Notes: generated by a model from the letters alone, not told the origin. Numbered from the stretch's first letter, positions 31,019-40,699 are shown. The stretch is 64,000 bases of DNA from Actinoallomurus oryzae (GCF_039541955.1 NZ_BAABHF010000010.1:310001-374000); one strand, 5' to 3'. Numbers and translations: made by a program.

Positions 31019-32503
31019 ATGACGCGGGCCTCCCGGCTGGTACCTCTCGACGAACTCGCGGCGCTCAGCCGTACGACGCTCCGCCGCGTTCGCATCCCGG
31101 ATCCGTATCTCCCCGTCCGGGGAGTGGTGCTGCACACGGTCGGCGACCCGCCTCCGGAAGGGGATCTGCTGGTGCTCTGCGCGACCCCGGAGGCCGGGCT
31201 TCCCGGCTGCGCCGGGGTCGTGGTCCGCGAGTCCGCGGTGAACGCGGCGCTGGCGCACGCCTCGGGGAGCTGTGCCGTCTTCGCCGTGGCCGACAGCGCC
31301 CGCTGGAGCGACGTCTATGACCGCGTGCGGTGGGCGGTCGGCGAGTCGTTCGGCAAGCTCGCCGAGCACGACGCGTTCCACCTCGCCGACGCGCTGGCCA
31401 CGGCTCTGGGCGGGGCGGTGGCGATCGAGGACGCGCGCCGCCGGGTGGTGGCGTTCAGCACCGTGCCCGGTCAGCCGGTCGACGAGGTACGGCGCAAGGG
31501 CATCCTCGGCCGGCAGGTGCCCGAACACGTGGAGCGGGAGAAGTGGTACGCGCGGCTGTGGCGCAGCTCCGGCGTCTGCGAGTTCACCGACGGTACGGAG
31601 AGCGCGGCCCGGCTGGCGATCGCGGTACGGGCCGGCACCGAACCGCTCGGCTCGATCTGGGCGGTGGGCAACCGGCAGGTGCTCTGCGCGGACGCCGACG
31701 ACGTCCTGACCGCCTCGGTCGACGCGGTCGCGGCCTGCCTCATGCACCAGGACCACTTCGCCGACCGGGGCCGGGAGACCCGGGCGTGGCTGCTCGGCCG
31801 GCTGCTCGGCTCGGACGCGTCCGAGCTCGACTTCACCCTCCCCGGGCCCTCCGTGCTCGTCGTGCTGACGAGCGACGACGAGGTGGGCGAACGGGAGCTC
31901 CTCGACACCCGGCTCGCGGACGTGCTGAGCCTGACGGCTCACCGCTTCCGCGGCGTCGGGCTCGCCGCCGTCCTCGACGGCCGGGTGTACGGCCTGCTGC
32001 CGGTCACCGAACGGGACCGGCTGGAGTCCTACCTGAACGGCGTCATCTCGCGGGTGACCCTGCCCTCCGGCCGCGTCGGCGTCAGCGACCCCATCGAGCG
32101 GGCCGACGAGCTCGCCGTCGCCCGCCGCCGCGTCGACCGGCTGCTGACCCTGCGGCACCGGCCGAGACAGAGCGGCGTGGAGATCATCCACGCGAGCGCC
32201 GAACGGGACAGCCTCGTGCTGGCCGAGCTGGCCGACGCCGTACGCGGGCTGGAGGCGCTGCGGGGCGGTGTGATGGGCCGGGTGATCGCGCACGACGGCG
32301 AGCACGGCACCGCGTACCTGCCGACGCTACGGGCCTGGTTCGAGACGTCCGGTGACGTGCCGGCCGCCGCGGCGCGGCTGCACATCCACCCGAACACCTT
32401 CCGGTACCGGATGACCCGCGCGGCCGAGCTGTTCGGCCTGCGGCTGGATCGCCCGGACGAACGGTTGCTCCTCCACCTCCAGCTCCGCCTTGCCGAGCTG
32501 TGA
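31019..32503 (+). CDS. PucR/CdaR-family transcriptional regulator
   Basis: 494 residues. N-terminal ligand-binding region with GVVLHTVGDPPPEGDLLVLC, a GAF-like middle, and a C-terminal PucR helix-turn-helix domain: LRAWFETSGDVPAAAARLHI, then HPNTFRYRMTRAAELFGLRL. Such regulators activate purine, amino-acid or peptide catabolism genes. The downstream peptide/D-amino acid cluster begins 200 bases later and a wide inverted repeat at 32621-32662 lies between them. ATG 31019 chosen because upstream residues are not conserved. Confidence 0.88.
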   Translation: MTRASRLVPLDELAALSRTTLRRVRIPDPYLPVRGVVLHTVGDPPPEGDLLVLCATPEAGLPGCAGVVVRESAVNAALAHASGSCAVFAVADSARWSDVYDRVRWAVGESFGKLAEHDAFHLADALATALGGAVAIEDARRRVVAFSTVPGQPVDEVRRKGILGRQVPEHVEREKWYARLWRSSGVCEFTDGTESAARLAIAVRAGTEPLGSIWAVGNRQVLCADADDVLTASVDAVAACLMHQDHFADRGRETRAWLLGRLLGSDASELDFTLPGPSVLVVLTSDDEVGERELLDTRLADVLSLTAHRFRGVGLAAVLDGRVYGLLPVTERDRLESYLNGVISRVTLPSGRVGVSDPIERADELAVARRRVDRLLTLRHRPRQSGVEIIHASAERDSLVLAELADAVRGLEALRGGVMGRVIAHDGEHGTAYLPTLRAWFETSGDVPAAAARLHIHPNTFRYRMTRAAELFGLRLDRPDERLLLHLQLRLAEL

Positions 32504-32620
32504 CCGGAACCCGCCGCGCGGGCAGCGGAGTGCCGGACGCCGGCCGGATCTCGCTTTTCACCTTCCCGCGAAGAGTCACCACCCCGATCTTGGCGGGCGG
32601 CACAGTCCGCAACGTGCATC

Positions 32621-32662
32621 TTGTGCCCAGATGACAAAGACACCCATGCCTACCGGGCACAA
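32621..32662 (+). promoter_or_regulatory. Split inverted repeat upstream of the ABC transporter operon
   Basis: TTGTGCCC (32621-32628) and GGGCACAA (32655-32662) are perfect complements separated by 26 bases, 40 bases before the substrate-binding protein start. The spacing suits two half-sites on the same DNA face rather than a compact hairpin. A possible PucR-family operator. Confidence 0.5.
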
Positions 32663-32701
32663 TGCTCGCGGCATGCTGTCGGTGCCCCGAGGAGAGCTGG
32701 T

Positions 32702-34294
32702 ATGAAACGACTCGCGGCGACGTCCATCGTCGCCTGCTCCACGCTGGTCCTGGCCGCGTGTTCCTCCGGCGGGACCAGCGCCGGGAACGGCGCCGTGGTC
32801 AGCGGAGCGACGTTCACCATGGCGACGGCCGGCGATCCGGGCTCACTCGACCCGTCCACGGCCGTGCAGGGCAACACCAACCTGCTGCTCTCGTTCGCCT
32901 ACGACACGCTCGTACACACCGACCAGAACAACAACATCGTCTCGGGCCTGGCCACGAAGTGGTCGGTCACCCCGAACGCGGTCACCTTCACCCTGCACCA
33001 GGGGGCCACCTGCTCCGACGGTTCGGCGGTGACGCCCGACGTGGTGGCCAAGAGCGTCAACCACACGGTGGATCCGAAGACGAAGTCCCCCATCGTCGGC
33101 GTGCTCGTGCCGGCCGACGTCAAGGCCACCGGCGACAACGCCAAGGGCACGGTGACCCTGCGCACCAAGAAGCCCAGCCAGTTCCTGCTGCAGAGCGCGG
33201 TCGCCATATTCATCGTCTGCGGCAAGGGGCTGGACGACCCGAAGACGCTGGCCGGCAAGACCTCCGGCTCCGGACCGTACGAGCTGACCGACTCGGTGCA
33301 GGGCGACCACTACACGCTGGTGGCGCGCAAGGGCTACACCTGGGGCCCCGGGGGCAGCGGTACGGGCGACAAGGGGGTGCCCGCCAAGGTCGTCCTGAAG
33401 ATCGTCGCCAACGAGTCGACCTCGGCCAACCTGCTGCTCGGCGGCCAGCTCAACGCCGGCATCTACACCGGCGCCGACCGCAGGCGAGTGGAGCACGCGC
33501 CCGGCGTCCTGACGAGCACGCTGCCCGACGGCAACGGTGAGTTCTTCTTCAACCAGAACGGCGGGCGGCCGGGCGCCGACCCGGCGGTGCGCCAAGCCCT
33601 GGCCCGCGCGGTCGACCTGGACCAGCTCGCCAAGGTCGACACCCAGGCGACCGGCAAGAAGTCGACCGGGATGACCACGCTGTCGCCGCGGCCGTGCAAG
33701 GTGGACAGCGTGTCCGGGCACCGGCCGTCGTACGACCCGGCCGCCGCGCAGGCGGCCCTGGACGCCGCCGGATGGAAGGCCGGGCCGGACGGCGTGCGCG
33801 CCAAGAACGGCAAGAGGCTGAGCATCCGCGTCGTCTACGACAACGACTTCGGCCCCGGCACCCAGGCGGGCGCGGAGTTCATGGCCGACGCGTGGAAGAA
33901 GATCGGCGTGGCCGTCGACCTCAAGGGGATGGCGGACGCCGCGTGGAATGACGTGATCTTCAAGAGCGGAGACTGGGACGTGTCGGAGGTACCGATCGGG
34001 GTGAGCCTGCCCTCGCAGCTGCTGGCCTACCTGTCCGGGCCGACCGTGCCCAAGGGCACCAACTTCGCCGGCATCCACAACGACCGCTACGACAAGCTCA
34101 CCGCGCAGGCGGCCACGGGCTCCGTCGCGAACGGGGCGTGCACGACCTGGGCGCAGGCCGAGTCGGCGCTGTTCGACGACTACGACGTCGTCCCGGTCGC
34201 CGAACGGACCCAGCTCGTGGCCAGCAAGAACGCCAAGGTCGTGATTCCCGGCGGGCTCGCCCAGCCGACCATGTTCCGCATGCTGAAGGGCTGA
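32702..34294 (+). CDS. Oligopeptide/dipeptide ABC transporter substrate-binding lipoprotein (SBP family 5)
   Basis: 530 residues. Lipobox STLVLAACSSGG gives a lipoprotein signal at the N-terminus. Family-5 landmarks: FTMATAGDPGSLDPSTAVQG, then LLSFAYDTLVHTDQNNNIVS, GLATKWSVTPNAVTFTLHQG, and NQNGGRPGADPAVRQALARA. The mature protein binds peptides or similar compounds outside the membrane. First gene of an operon with two permeases and two ATPase domains. Start at ATG 32702 with GAGGAGAGCTGGT upstream. Confidence 0.93.
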   Translation: MKRLAATSIVACSTLVLAACSSGGTSAGNGAVVSGATFTMATAGDPGSLDPSTAVQGNTNLLLSFAYDTLVHTDQNNNIVSGLATKWSVTPNAVTFTLHQGATCSDGSAVTPDVVAKSVNHTVDPKTKSPIVGVLVPADVKATGDNAKGTVTLRTKKPSQFLLQSAVAIFIVCGKGLDDPKTLAGKTSGSGPYELTDSVQGDHYTLVARKGYTWGPGGSGTGDKGVPAKVVLKIVANESTSANLLLGGQLNAGIYTGADRRRVEHAPGVLTSTLPDGNGEFFFNQNGGRPGADPAVRQALARAVDLDQLAKVDTQATGKKSTGMTTLSPRPCKVDSVSGHRPSYDPAAAQAALDAAGWKAGPDGVRAKNGKRLSIRVVYDNDFGPGTQAGAEFMADAWKKIGVAVDLKGMADAAWNDVIFKSGDWDVSEVPIGVSLPSQLLAYLSGPTVPKGTNFAGIHNDRYDKLTAQAATGSVANGACTTWAQAESALFDDYDVVPVAERTQLVASKNAKVVIPGGLAQPTMFRMLKG

Positions 34295-34297
34295 CCG

Positions 34298-35230
34298 GTG
34301 CCGGTTGTGCGCAGAGTGGTGAGGTTCGTCGTCTCGATGGCGGTGCTCCTGGTCGCGTCGTTCGCGATGATCCACCTCATCCCCGGCGACCCCGTGCGTG
34401 CCGCGCTCGGGCCGACCGCGCCCGCCGCGCTGGTCCAGCAGCGCCGGGCCGACCTGGGCCTGGACGACGCACTTCCGGTGCAGTTCGGCCGTTACCTCAA
34501 GGAGGTCTTCACCGGCCGCTTCGGCACGTCGTTCATCTCGCGCCAGCCGGTCGACCAGATCATCGGAACGCGGCTGGTGAACACGCTGGAGCTCGCCGCG
34601 GTGGCCACCGCGCTGGCGCTGCTCATCGCGATCCCGCTGGGCATGCTGCTGGCGGTCCGCACCGAGAACGGCCGGCACCGGGGCAGTGAGCTGACCTTCA
34701 CCGCGGTCACCGGCGCGGTGGCGGCGGTGCCGGAGTTCCTGCTCGGGGTCGGCCTGGTCGTGGTGTTCGCGGTCGCCCTGCACTGGCTGCCACCGGCGGG
34801 CCGGGCGGGGCCGGACTCCTACGTCCTCCCGGCCGTCGCGCTCGCCGCGGGACCGGCCGCGGTGCTCGCCCGGATGGTCCGCGTGGAGACCCTGCGCGAA
34901 CTGGGCAAGGACTACGTGCGGATGGCGCGGGCCAAGCGCCTGCCCGCGCTCCGGCTCTACGCCCGGCACCTGCTGCCGAACACGCTGACCGCCGCGCTGA
35001 CCGTGGGCGGCATGGTGCTGGCCTCGCTGATCGCCGGCACCGTCATCGTGGAGAACGTCTTCGCCTGGCCCGGCCTCGGATCGAAGATCACCGAGTCGGT
35101 GGTCTCCAAGGACTACCCGGTCGCGCAGGCGGTCATCCTCATCTACGGGGCGTTCGTGCTGACCGTCAACCTGCTCGTGGACGTGGCGCTGGCGGCGCTC
35201 GATCCGCGCTCGGAGATCGGGCGGCGATGA
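34298..35230 (+). CDS. Peptide ABC transporter permease (DppB/OppB type)
   Basis: 310 residues, six membrane spans. First span RFVVSMAVLLVASFAMIHLI followed by PGDPVRAALGPTAP; the EAA-loop contains RVETLRELGKDYVRMARAKR, and VIVENVFAWPGLGSKITESV completes the OppB pattern. GTG 34298 begins 3 bases after the binding-protein stop. The stop overlaps the next gene by 4 bases. Confidence 0.93.
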   Translation: MPVVRRVVRFVVSMAVLLVASFAMIHLIPGDPVRAALGPTAPAALVQQRRADLGLDDALPVQFGRYLKEVFTGRFGTSFISRQPVDQIIGTRLVNTLELAAVATALALLIAIPLGMLLAVRTENGRHRGSELTFTAVTGAVAAVPEFLLGVGLVVVFAVALHWLPPAGRAGPDSYVLPAVALAAGPAAVLARMVRVETLRELGKDYVRMARAKRLPALRLYARHLLPNTLTAALTVGGMVLASLIAGTVIVENVFAWPGLGSKITESVVSKDYPVAQAVILIYGAFVLTVNLLVDVALAALDPRSEIGRR

Positions 35231-37107
35231 TGCGACGGATCCTGCGCTCCCCCGCCGGGCTGGCCGGCGTCGTCCTGGTGACCGCGCTGATCGTGCTGGC
35301 CGTCGTCGCGCCGCCGATCTGGGGCGATCGCGCGGCCCGGATCGACGCCGCGGAGATCCTCCAGGGCCACTCGCCGGGGCACCCGCTCGGCACCGACAGT
35401 GTGGGCCGGGACATCTTCGCGCGGGTGCTCGTGGCGACGCGGCCCTCGCTCGTCCTCGCGTTCCTCGCGACCCTGATCGGCGTGGTGGTGGGCGTACCGC
35501 TCGGCGCGCTGCCCGCGGTGCTCGGCGGCCGGGCCGGCCGGTTCCTGGCGAGCACCGTCAACACGCTGGTCGCCGTTCCCGGCCTGCTGCTGGCCATGTT
35601 CACCAGCGTCGTGCTCGGCCTGGGCGCGCGCGGCGCGGTCATCGGGATCGGCGTCGCGACCGCGCCCGTGCTGGCGCGGCTCACGCTCACGCTCACCTCG
35701 TCGGTGGTCGGCTCCGACTACGTCGCCGCCGCGCGAGTGCTGCGCGTCCCGCGCGGGCGCATCCTGACCCGGCACATCCTGCCGAACGTCGCCGAGCCGC
35801 TGATCCTCAACATCACCATGATCATGGGATCCGCCCTGCTCGGGCTGGCCGGGCTCTCCTTCCTCGGCCTGGGTACCCAGCCGCCGAGCTACGACTGGGG
35901 CCGGATGCTGTCCGAAGGGCTCGGCCGGGCGTACGTGAACCCGGAGGTCGCCCTCGGCCCGGCCGCCGCGATCATGCTCGCCGGAATCGCCTTCAACCTG
36001 CTGGGGGAACGTCTCGCCCGCCTCGCCGCCCGTGAGACGGCGCCGGCCGGTCGGGCGGCGTCCGCGGTCGAGGAGCCCGCCGCCGACCCGGCCCCCGAGG
36101 GGACGGGCGACATCCTGGAGCTGGACGGACTGTCCGTGACCTTCCCCGGTGCCGGCTCCGCGGTGCGGGACGTCTCGCTCCGGGTGAGCTCGGGCGAGGT
36201 CGTCGGGGTGGTGGGCGAGTCCGGCAGCGGAAAGAGCCTCACCGCCCAGGCCATCGGCGGGCTGGTGCCCTATCCCGGCACGGTGCGTACCACCCGCCAC
36301 CGCCTGGACGACCGCGATCTCGACACCCTCGACCGGGCGGAGCGGCGGCGGCTGCTCGGCACCACGCTGGCGATGGTCTTCCAGGATCCGATGGCCTCGC
36401 TCAACCCCGCGCTGCGGGTGGGTACGCAGCTCGCCGAGGTTCCCCGGGTACACGCGGGCCTGTCCCGGACGGCGGCGCGGCGGCGGGCGATCGACCTGCT
36501 GGGCCGGGTGCGGATCTCCGATCCGGCCCGGCGCGCCAGGCAGCGTCCGCACGAGTTCTCCGGCGGGATGCGGCAGCGGGCCACGATCGCGATGGGCCTG
36601 ATGGACAGCACCCGGCTGCTGATCGCCGACGAGCCCACCACCGCCCTCGACGTCACCGTGCAGCGGCAGATCCTCGACCTCATCGGCGAGGTGAGCGCCG
36701 ACAACGGCGCCGGCGTGCTCTTCATCTCCCACGACGTCGCCGTCGTCTCCCAGATCTGCGACCGGGTCGTGGTGATGTACGCGGGCCGGGTGGTGGAGGA
36801 GCTGCCGGTCGGCGATCTGACCTCCGGGCCGGCCCACCCGTACACCCGGGCGCTGCTCGCCTCCCTGCCCGACATGAACACCGACCGCGACCGCCCGCTG
36901 GCCACGATTCCCGGCCGTCCGCCCGGCCCGGGCGAACTGCCCACCGGCTGCGCGTTCGCCCCACGGTGCGCGTACGCGACCGACACCTGCCACGAGGAGC
37001 GGCCCTCGCTGGAGAACCTGCCCGGCGGCCGCCGCCTGGCCTGCTGGCACCCGAGGTCCGGGCCGGTGGGCGCGGAACACGTGCACGACGAGGAGGACGG
37101 CCGGTGA
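35227..37107 (+). CDS. Fused peptide ABC transporter permease-ATPase (DppC-DppD fusion)
   Basis: 626 residues. Residues about 1-270 are an OppC/DppC-type permease: HPLGTDSVGRDIFARVLVAT, SDYVAAARVLRVPRGRILTR and LGLAGLSFLGLGTQPPSYDW. After a disordered Ala/Pro/Glu linker, about residues 300-626 form a DppD ATPase: Walker A GESGSGKSLT, signature EFSGGMRQRATIAMG, Walker B LLIADEPTTALD, and the oligopeptide tail GCAFAPRCAYATDTC. No stop separates them; the two are normally separate genes. ATG 35227 overlaps the upstream stop. Confidence 0.92.
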   Translation: MMRRILRSPAGLAGVVLVTALIVLAVVAPPIWGDRAARIDAAEILQGHSPGHPLGTDSVGRDIFARVLVATRPSLVLAFLATLIGVVVGVPLGALPAVLGGRAGRFLASTVNTLVAVPGLLLAMFTSVVLGLGARGAVIGIGVATAPVLARLTLTLTSSVVGSDYVAAARVLRVPRGRILTRHILPNVAEPLILNITMIMGSALLGLAGLSFLGLGTQPPSYDWGRMLSEGLGRAYVNPEVALGPAAAIMLAGIAFNLLGERLARLAARETAPAGRAASAVEEPAADPAPEGTGDILELDGLSVTFPGAGSAVRDVSLRVSSGEVVGVVGESGSGKSLTAQAIGGLVPYPGTVRTTRHRLDDRDLDTLDRAERRRLLGTTLAMVFQDPMASLNPALRVGTQLAEVPRVHAGLSRTAARRRAIDLLGRVRISDPARRARQRPHEFSGGMRQRATIAMGLMDSTRLLIADEPTTALDVTVQRQILDLIGEVSADNGAGVLFISHDVAVVSQICDRVVVMYAGRVVEELPVGDLTSGPAHPYTRALLASLPDMNTDRDRPLATIPGRPPGPGELPTGCAFAPRCAYATDTCHEERPSLENLPGGRRLACWHPRSGPVGAEHVHDEEDGR

Positions 37108-37814
37108 ACATCGTCGACCTGACCGTGCGGTACGGCTCCGCGACCGCCGTCGACCGGGTGAGCCTGGAGATACCGCCCGGCACCACCGTCGGGCTCGTCG
37201 GCGAGTCGGGCTCGGGCAAGTCGACGCTGGCCAAGGCGATCGTCGGCCTGGTGCCGATCGCCTCGGGGCGCATCGACGGGGTCGATCCCCGGCGCCGCCA
37301 GATCGTCTTCCAGGACCCGTACGGCTCGCTCAACCCGCGGATGACCGTCGGCGCGTCCGTCGCCGAGGGCCTCGGCCTGCCCCGCGCGGACCGCGCCGCC
37401 GAGGTACGGCGGCTGCTCGCCCAGGTCAACCTGGATCCCGCGCTCGCGGACCGGTACCCGCGGGAGCTGTCGGGAGGTCAGCGGCAGCGGGTCGCGATCG
37501 CCCGCGCCATCGGCGCCCGCCCGGAACTGCTCGTGGCCGACGAGATCACCTCGGCGCTGGACGTGTCGGTGCAGGGCGCGGTGCTCAACCTCATCCGCGA
37601 GCTGCGCGCCGAGCGCCGCCTGTCGGTCCTGTTCATCTCGCACAACCTCGCGGTGGTGCGGTACGTCGCGGACATCGTCGCCGTCATGCGCGCCGGCCGC
37701 CTGGTGGAGGTCGGGCCGACCGACCAGGTGGTGGGGGCGCCGCGGGACGAGTACACCCGTGCGCTGCTGGCGGCGGTGCCCAACCTCGGCGGACGACCGG
37801 CGGTGACCCGCTGA
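37104..37814 (+). CDS. Peptide ABC transporter ATPase (DppF type)
   Basis: 236 residues, shorter than the common 300+ because the oligopeptide C-terminal tail is missing. Walker A GESGSGKSTLAKAI, signature ELSGGQRQRVAIARA, Walker B LLVADEITSALD, switch FISHNLAVV. GTG 37104 overlaps the fusion gene's stop. It completes the transporter with two ATPase domains. A strong hairpin 30 bases after the stop (37844-37895) fits a terminator. Confidence 0.92.
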   Translation: MNIVDLTVRYGSATAVDRVSLEIPPGTTVGLVGESGSGKSTLAKAIVGLVPIASGRIDGVDPRRRQIVFQDPYGSLNPRMTVGASVAEGLGLPRADRAAEVRRLLAQVNLDPALADRYPRELSGGQRQRVAIARAIGARPELLVADEITSALDVSVQGAVLNLIRELRAERRLSVLFISHNLAVVRYVADIVAVMRAGRLVEVGPTDQVVGAPRDEYTRALLAAVPNLGGRPAVTR

Positions 37815-37843
37815 GGGTGCGTCTCCGAGCCCACCGTTTCAAG

Positions 37844-37895
37844 GCCCGTCTCGGAACTCTCCTGTCCTGCCACGGACGGGAGCCCTGAGACGGGC
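37844..37895 (+). terminator. Hairpin between converging genes
   Basis: Outer arms GCCCGTCTC (37844-37852) and GAGACGGGC (37887-37895), with inner near-complementary CTCCTGTCC / GGACGGGAG. Lies between the ABC operon and the reverse D-threonine-aldolase-like gene. Confidence 0.75.
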
Positions 37896-37903
37896 ATCGC
37901 CGA

Positions 37904-38977
37904 TCAGCGCCGGGCGCCGGGTCCGACCGGCCACATGTCCACGATCTTGCCGTCGGAGACGACGGTGATCTCCCGGCCGAGGTTCACCGCCGTGCACACG
38001 TGGTTCGGCACCACCCGGACGAGGTCGCCCACGGCGGGCGGGCGGCGCAGGCCGCGGACCACCGCGTGCTCCTCGGTGAGCGCCGCGACCGTCGCCTCCG
38101 GCGCCTCGGCGATCCAGCCGTGTCCGGTCAGCCAGGCCGGCCGGTCGCTGGACAGCGCCTTGGAACCGGCGTCGAGTACCGCCTCGCCCGCTCGTGGCAC
38201 GCTCACCACGCGGGCGGCCACCACGAGGGCGATCTCGTCCTCCGGCACCGCGGCCAGGTGCATCTGCTGCCGGTCGCCGAAGACGTACGTGCCCGGGCGC
38301 ACCTCGGTCAGCGGATGGGCCAGCCCGTCCAGCGCGGTGGGGGTCGAGCCCCCGCTGAGCACCGGGGGCCGGTCGAGCAGCCAGGTGAGGACGGCACCGG
38401 CGGTGGTGAGCGCGGCGCGCTCGTCCGCGGCGGCTCCGGGCACCTGGCCGGGCGAGGTGTAGGCGTGGCCCGGGTGGCAGAACGCCCCCGCCACGTCGAG
38501 CCCGATCCGCAGGCAGTGGGTGACGAGATCGCGTATCCGGTCCGGTGTCACCCCGCTGCGCCGCCCGCCGCAGTCGACCTCGATGAGCACGGTGAGCGGG
38601 TGGTCCGCGCCGCGGATCGCCGCGGCGAGCTGGTCGGCTCCCGTGACGCTGTCCACGCCGACGCGTAGCTCGACACGCTCGTGCAGCGCGCGCAGACGTG
38701 CGGCGCGGTCGCCGCCGGCCCAGCAGGGGTAGGCGATGAACAGCCGGTCGCAGCCGCCGTCGGCGAACAGCTCCGCCTCGTCCAGGGTGGCGACGGTCAG
38801 CCCCCGCGCCCCGTGCGCGAGCTGGCGGCGGGCGAGCGGGACGCACTTGTGCGTCTTGGCGTGCGGGGTCAGGTCGATGCCGGCGGCCTCGGCCCGGCCG
38901 GCCATGCGGGCGAGGTTCGTCTCCAGCCGGTCGACGTCGACCACGAGCGCGGGCGTGTCCAGCTCCGGGATGGGCAT
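37904..38977 (-). CDS. D-threonine aldolase / D-serine dehydratase-like PLP enzyme
   Basis: 357 residues, alanine-racemase-type fold. ELDTPALVVDVDRLETNLAR then HAKTHKCVPLARRQLAHGAR, with the PLP lysine in HAKTHK; metal-binding HxC-like VVPNHVCTAVNLGREITVVS near the C-terminus. These enzymes split D-beta-hydroxy-amino acids or deaminate D-serine. Sits directly after the D-aminoacylase (starts TGATG at 38977-38979, with an alternative GTG at 38980), giving a consistent D-amino-acid theme. Confidence 0.87.
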   Translation of the reverse strand: MPIPELDTPALVVDVDRLETNLARMAGRAEAAGIDLTPHAKTHKCVPLARRQLAHGARGLTVATLDEAELFADGGCDRLFIAYPCWAGGDRAARLRALHERVELRVGVDSVTGADQLAAAIRGADHPLTVLIEVDCGGRRSGVTPDRIRDLVTHCLRIGLDVAGAFCHPGHAYTSPGQVPGAAADERAALTTAGAVLTWLLDRPPVLSGGSTPTALDGLAHPLTEVRPGTYVFGDRQQMHLAAVPEDEIALVVAARVVSVPRAGEAVLDAGSKALSSDRPAWLTGHGWIAEAPEATVAALTEEHAVVRGLRRPPAVGDLVRVVPNHVCTAVNLGREITVVSDGKIVDMWPVGPGARR

Positions 38978-40569
38978 CACGCGGCGGCTCCCGCGCGCCG
39001 CAGCCGCCGGCCGGGTCTCGCCTCGGTGAACCGGTCGTCGTGGAGCACGACGGTCCCGTTGACGGTGACGTGGCGGACGCCCACGGCGTAGCTGTGCGGC
39101 CGGTCCCAGGTCGCGGTGTCGGCGACCCGGTCCGGGTCGAGGACCACGATGTCGGCGTACGCGCCGGGACGCAGCCGGCCCCGGCCGGACAGCCGGAGCG
39201 TGTCCGCGGGAAGGCTGGTCATCCGCCGTACCGCCTCGGTGAAGGAGAACAGTTTCCGCTCCCGGCAGTAGTGTCCGAGCACCCGGGCGAACGTGCCGTA
39301 GGTGCGGGGGTGGACGGCGTCGTCGGTCCAGGGCGGCTCGGCGGGTTGCGCCATCGCGTCCGAGCCGATGCCCACCCAGGGCCGGCGCAGCCCGAGCTCC
39401 AGGTTGGCGGGGTCCACGAAGAAGAAGACGCCCTGGATCCAGGGGTCGCGGGCGACGACCTCCAGCAGCGCCTCGGCGTCGTCCATGCCCCAGTCCGCGG
39501 CGAGCTCGTCCAGGCGCCGGCCGCGTGCCGGGGTGCCGTCGCGGAGGTCGCGCGGCAGCAGCACTCCGGAGCCTCCGCCGGAGGCCAGGAACAGGTTCTC
39601 GAACTCATCGGACTCGCGGCGCAGGTCCGCGGCCATCGCCGCGCGCCGGTCCGGATCCGCCAGCCGCCGGGCGAGCCGGGCCGGGCCGCCGTCGTGGTAG
39701 CGCGGAGGGATGCAGGCGGACAGCGGGTTGCCGCCCGCCTCGTAGGGGTACATGTTCGCGCCCACCGCCCGGCCGTCCGCGCGGGCCGCCTCGATCCGCT
39801 CGACGGCCTGGGCCATCTTCGGCCAGTTCTTCCGGCCGGCCGTCTTGAGGTGGAAGACCTCGGCGCGCACGCCGGTGCGTTCCCCCAGCGTGAACAGCTC
39901 GTCGAGGCTCTCCAGGAACCGGTCGCCCTCGCTGCGCAGGTGCGAGATGTACAGGGCGTCGTGGGCGGCCAGCACCTCGGCGAGCGCGATGAGCTCGGCG
40001 GTGCCGGCGTACCGTCCCGGCGGGTAGATCAGCGCGGTGCCCACGCCGAGCGCGCCGTCGGCCAGTTCCTCGGCCGGCACGCCGCGGACCCGGTCCAGTT
40101 CGTCCGGCTCCAGGGGGCGGTCGGCGAATCCCGCGCCGAGGTAGCGCAGGTTGGCGCCACCGACGAAGGAGGCGATGTTCGTGGCGACACCACCGGCCGC
40201 GATGGCGTCCAGGCCGTCCGCCAGCCGGGCGAACTCCGCCCGGCCCGGCGACTCGTAGATGTCGCGGAGGTAGTCCGCGTAGCGGGCGTCCGCGGGGCCG
40301 GGTGAGTCGCCCTCCCCGGAGACCTCGGTGGTCACTCCCTGCCGGATCTCCGAGGCGACGGAGCCGTCCTGCTGAACGGTCAGCCACGAATGGCTGAGGA
40401 CGTTGATGAAACCGGGCACGACGGCGAGGCCGTCCGCGTCCAGCGCCACGGCATCGTGCCCGGCCGGTGCCGTACCGATCTCGACCACCCGGTCACCCTC
40501 GACGAGCACATCGGCGCGGACTCCGGGCCGGCCGTCCCCGTCGTAGACGGTGCCCCCGCGTATCACCAT
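38977..40569 (-). CDS. N-acyl-D-amino-acid deacylase (D-aminoacylase) family amidohydrolase
   Basis: 530 residues. DIVVL-type amidohydrolase: start MVIRGGTVYDGDGRPG, VPGFINVLSHSWLTVQQDGS (metal-binding loop: His replaced in part of the HxH motif, reading NVLSHSW), GVTTEVSGEGDSPGP, ALYISHLRSEGDRFLESLDE, and VGIGSDAMAQP. C-terminal GAYADIVVLDPDRVADTATW. It removes acyl groups from D-amino acids or related N-acyl compounds. Start at ATG 40569 chosen; longer in-frame starts run into the divergent gene's promoter. Confidence 0.87.
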   Translation of the reverse strand: MVIRGGTVYDGDGRPGVRADVLVEGDRVVEIGTAPAGHDAVALDADGLAVVPGFINVLSHSWLTVQQDGSVASEIRQGVTTEVSGEGDSPGPADARYADYLRDIYESPGRAEFARLADGLDAIAAGGVATNIASFVGGANLRYLGAGFADRPLEPDELDRVRGVPAEELADGALGVGTALIYPPGRYAGTAELIALAEVLAAHDALYISHLRSEGDRFLESLDELFTLGERTGVRAEVFHLKTAGRKNWPKMAQAVERIEAARADGRAVGANMYPYEAGGNPLSACIPPRYHDGGPARLARRLADPDRRAAMAADLRRESDEFENLFLASGGGSGVLLPRDLRDGTPARGRRLDELAADWGMDDAEALLEVVARDPWIQGVFFFVDPANLELGLRRPWVGIGSDAMAQPAEPPWTDDAVHPRTYGTFARVLGHYCRERKLFSFTEAVRRMTSLPADTLRLSGRGRLRPGAYADIVVLDPDRVADTATWDRPHSYAVGVRHVTVNGTVVLHDDRFTEARPGRRLRRAGAAA

Positions 40570-40699
40570 CGAAAGAGCCACCCGCCCAGCGTGACGGCCG
40601 CGCTCCCCGATGGCTTCGTACGCCGCCACCAATGCGCGGGCCCCCCTCTGGTGTGCGGGAACGATGCGCCGATCACCGTCCGTTCGGTGAAGTATGTTC

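Noticed and set aside
32843..34969. 708-codon antisense frame over the peptide-binding protein and permease genes
   Set aside because: High-GC shadow: the sense strand encodes well-recognised transporter proteins and the antisense product is Arg/Gly/Asp-rich with no domain.
35143..37086. 647-codon antisense frame over the permease-ATPase fusion
   Set aside because: Same GC-skew shadow effect; no motif, opposite strand has clear ABC signatures.
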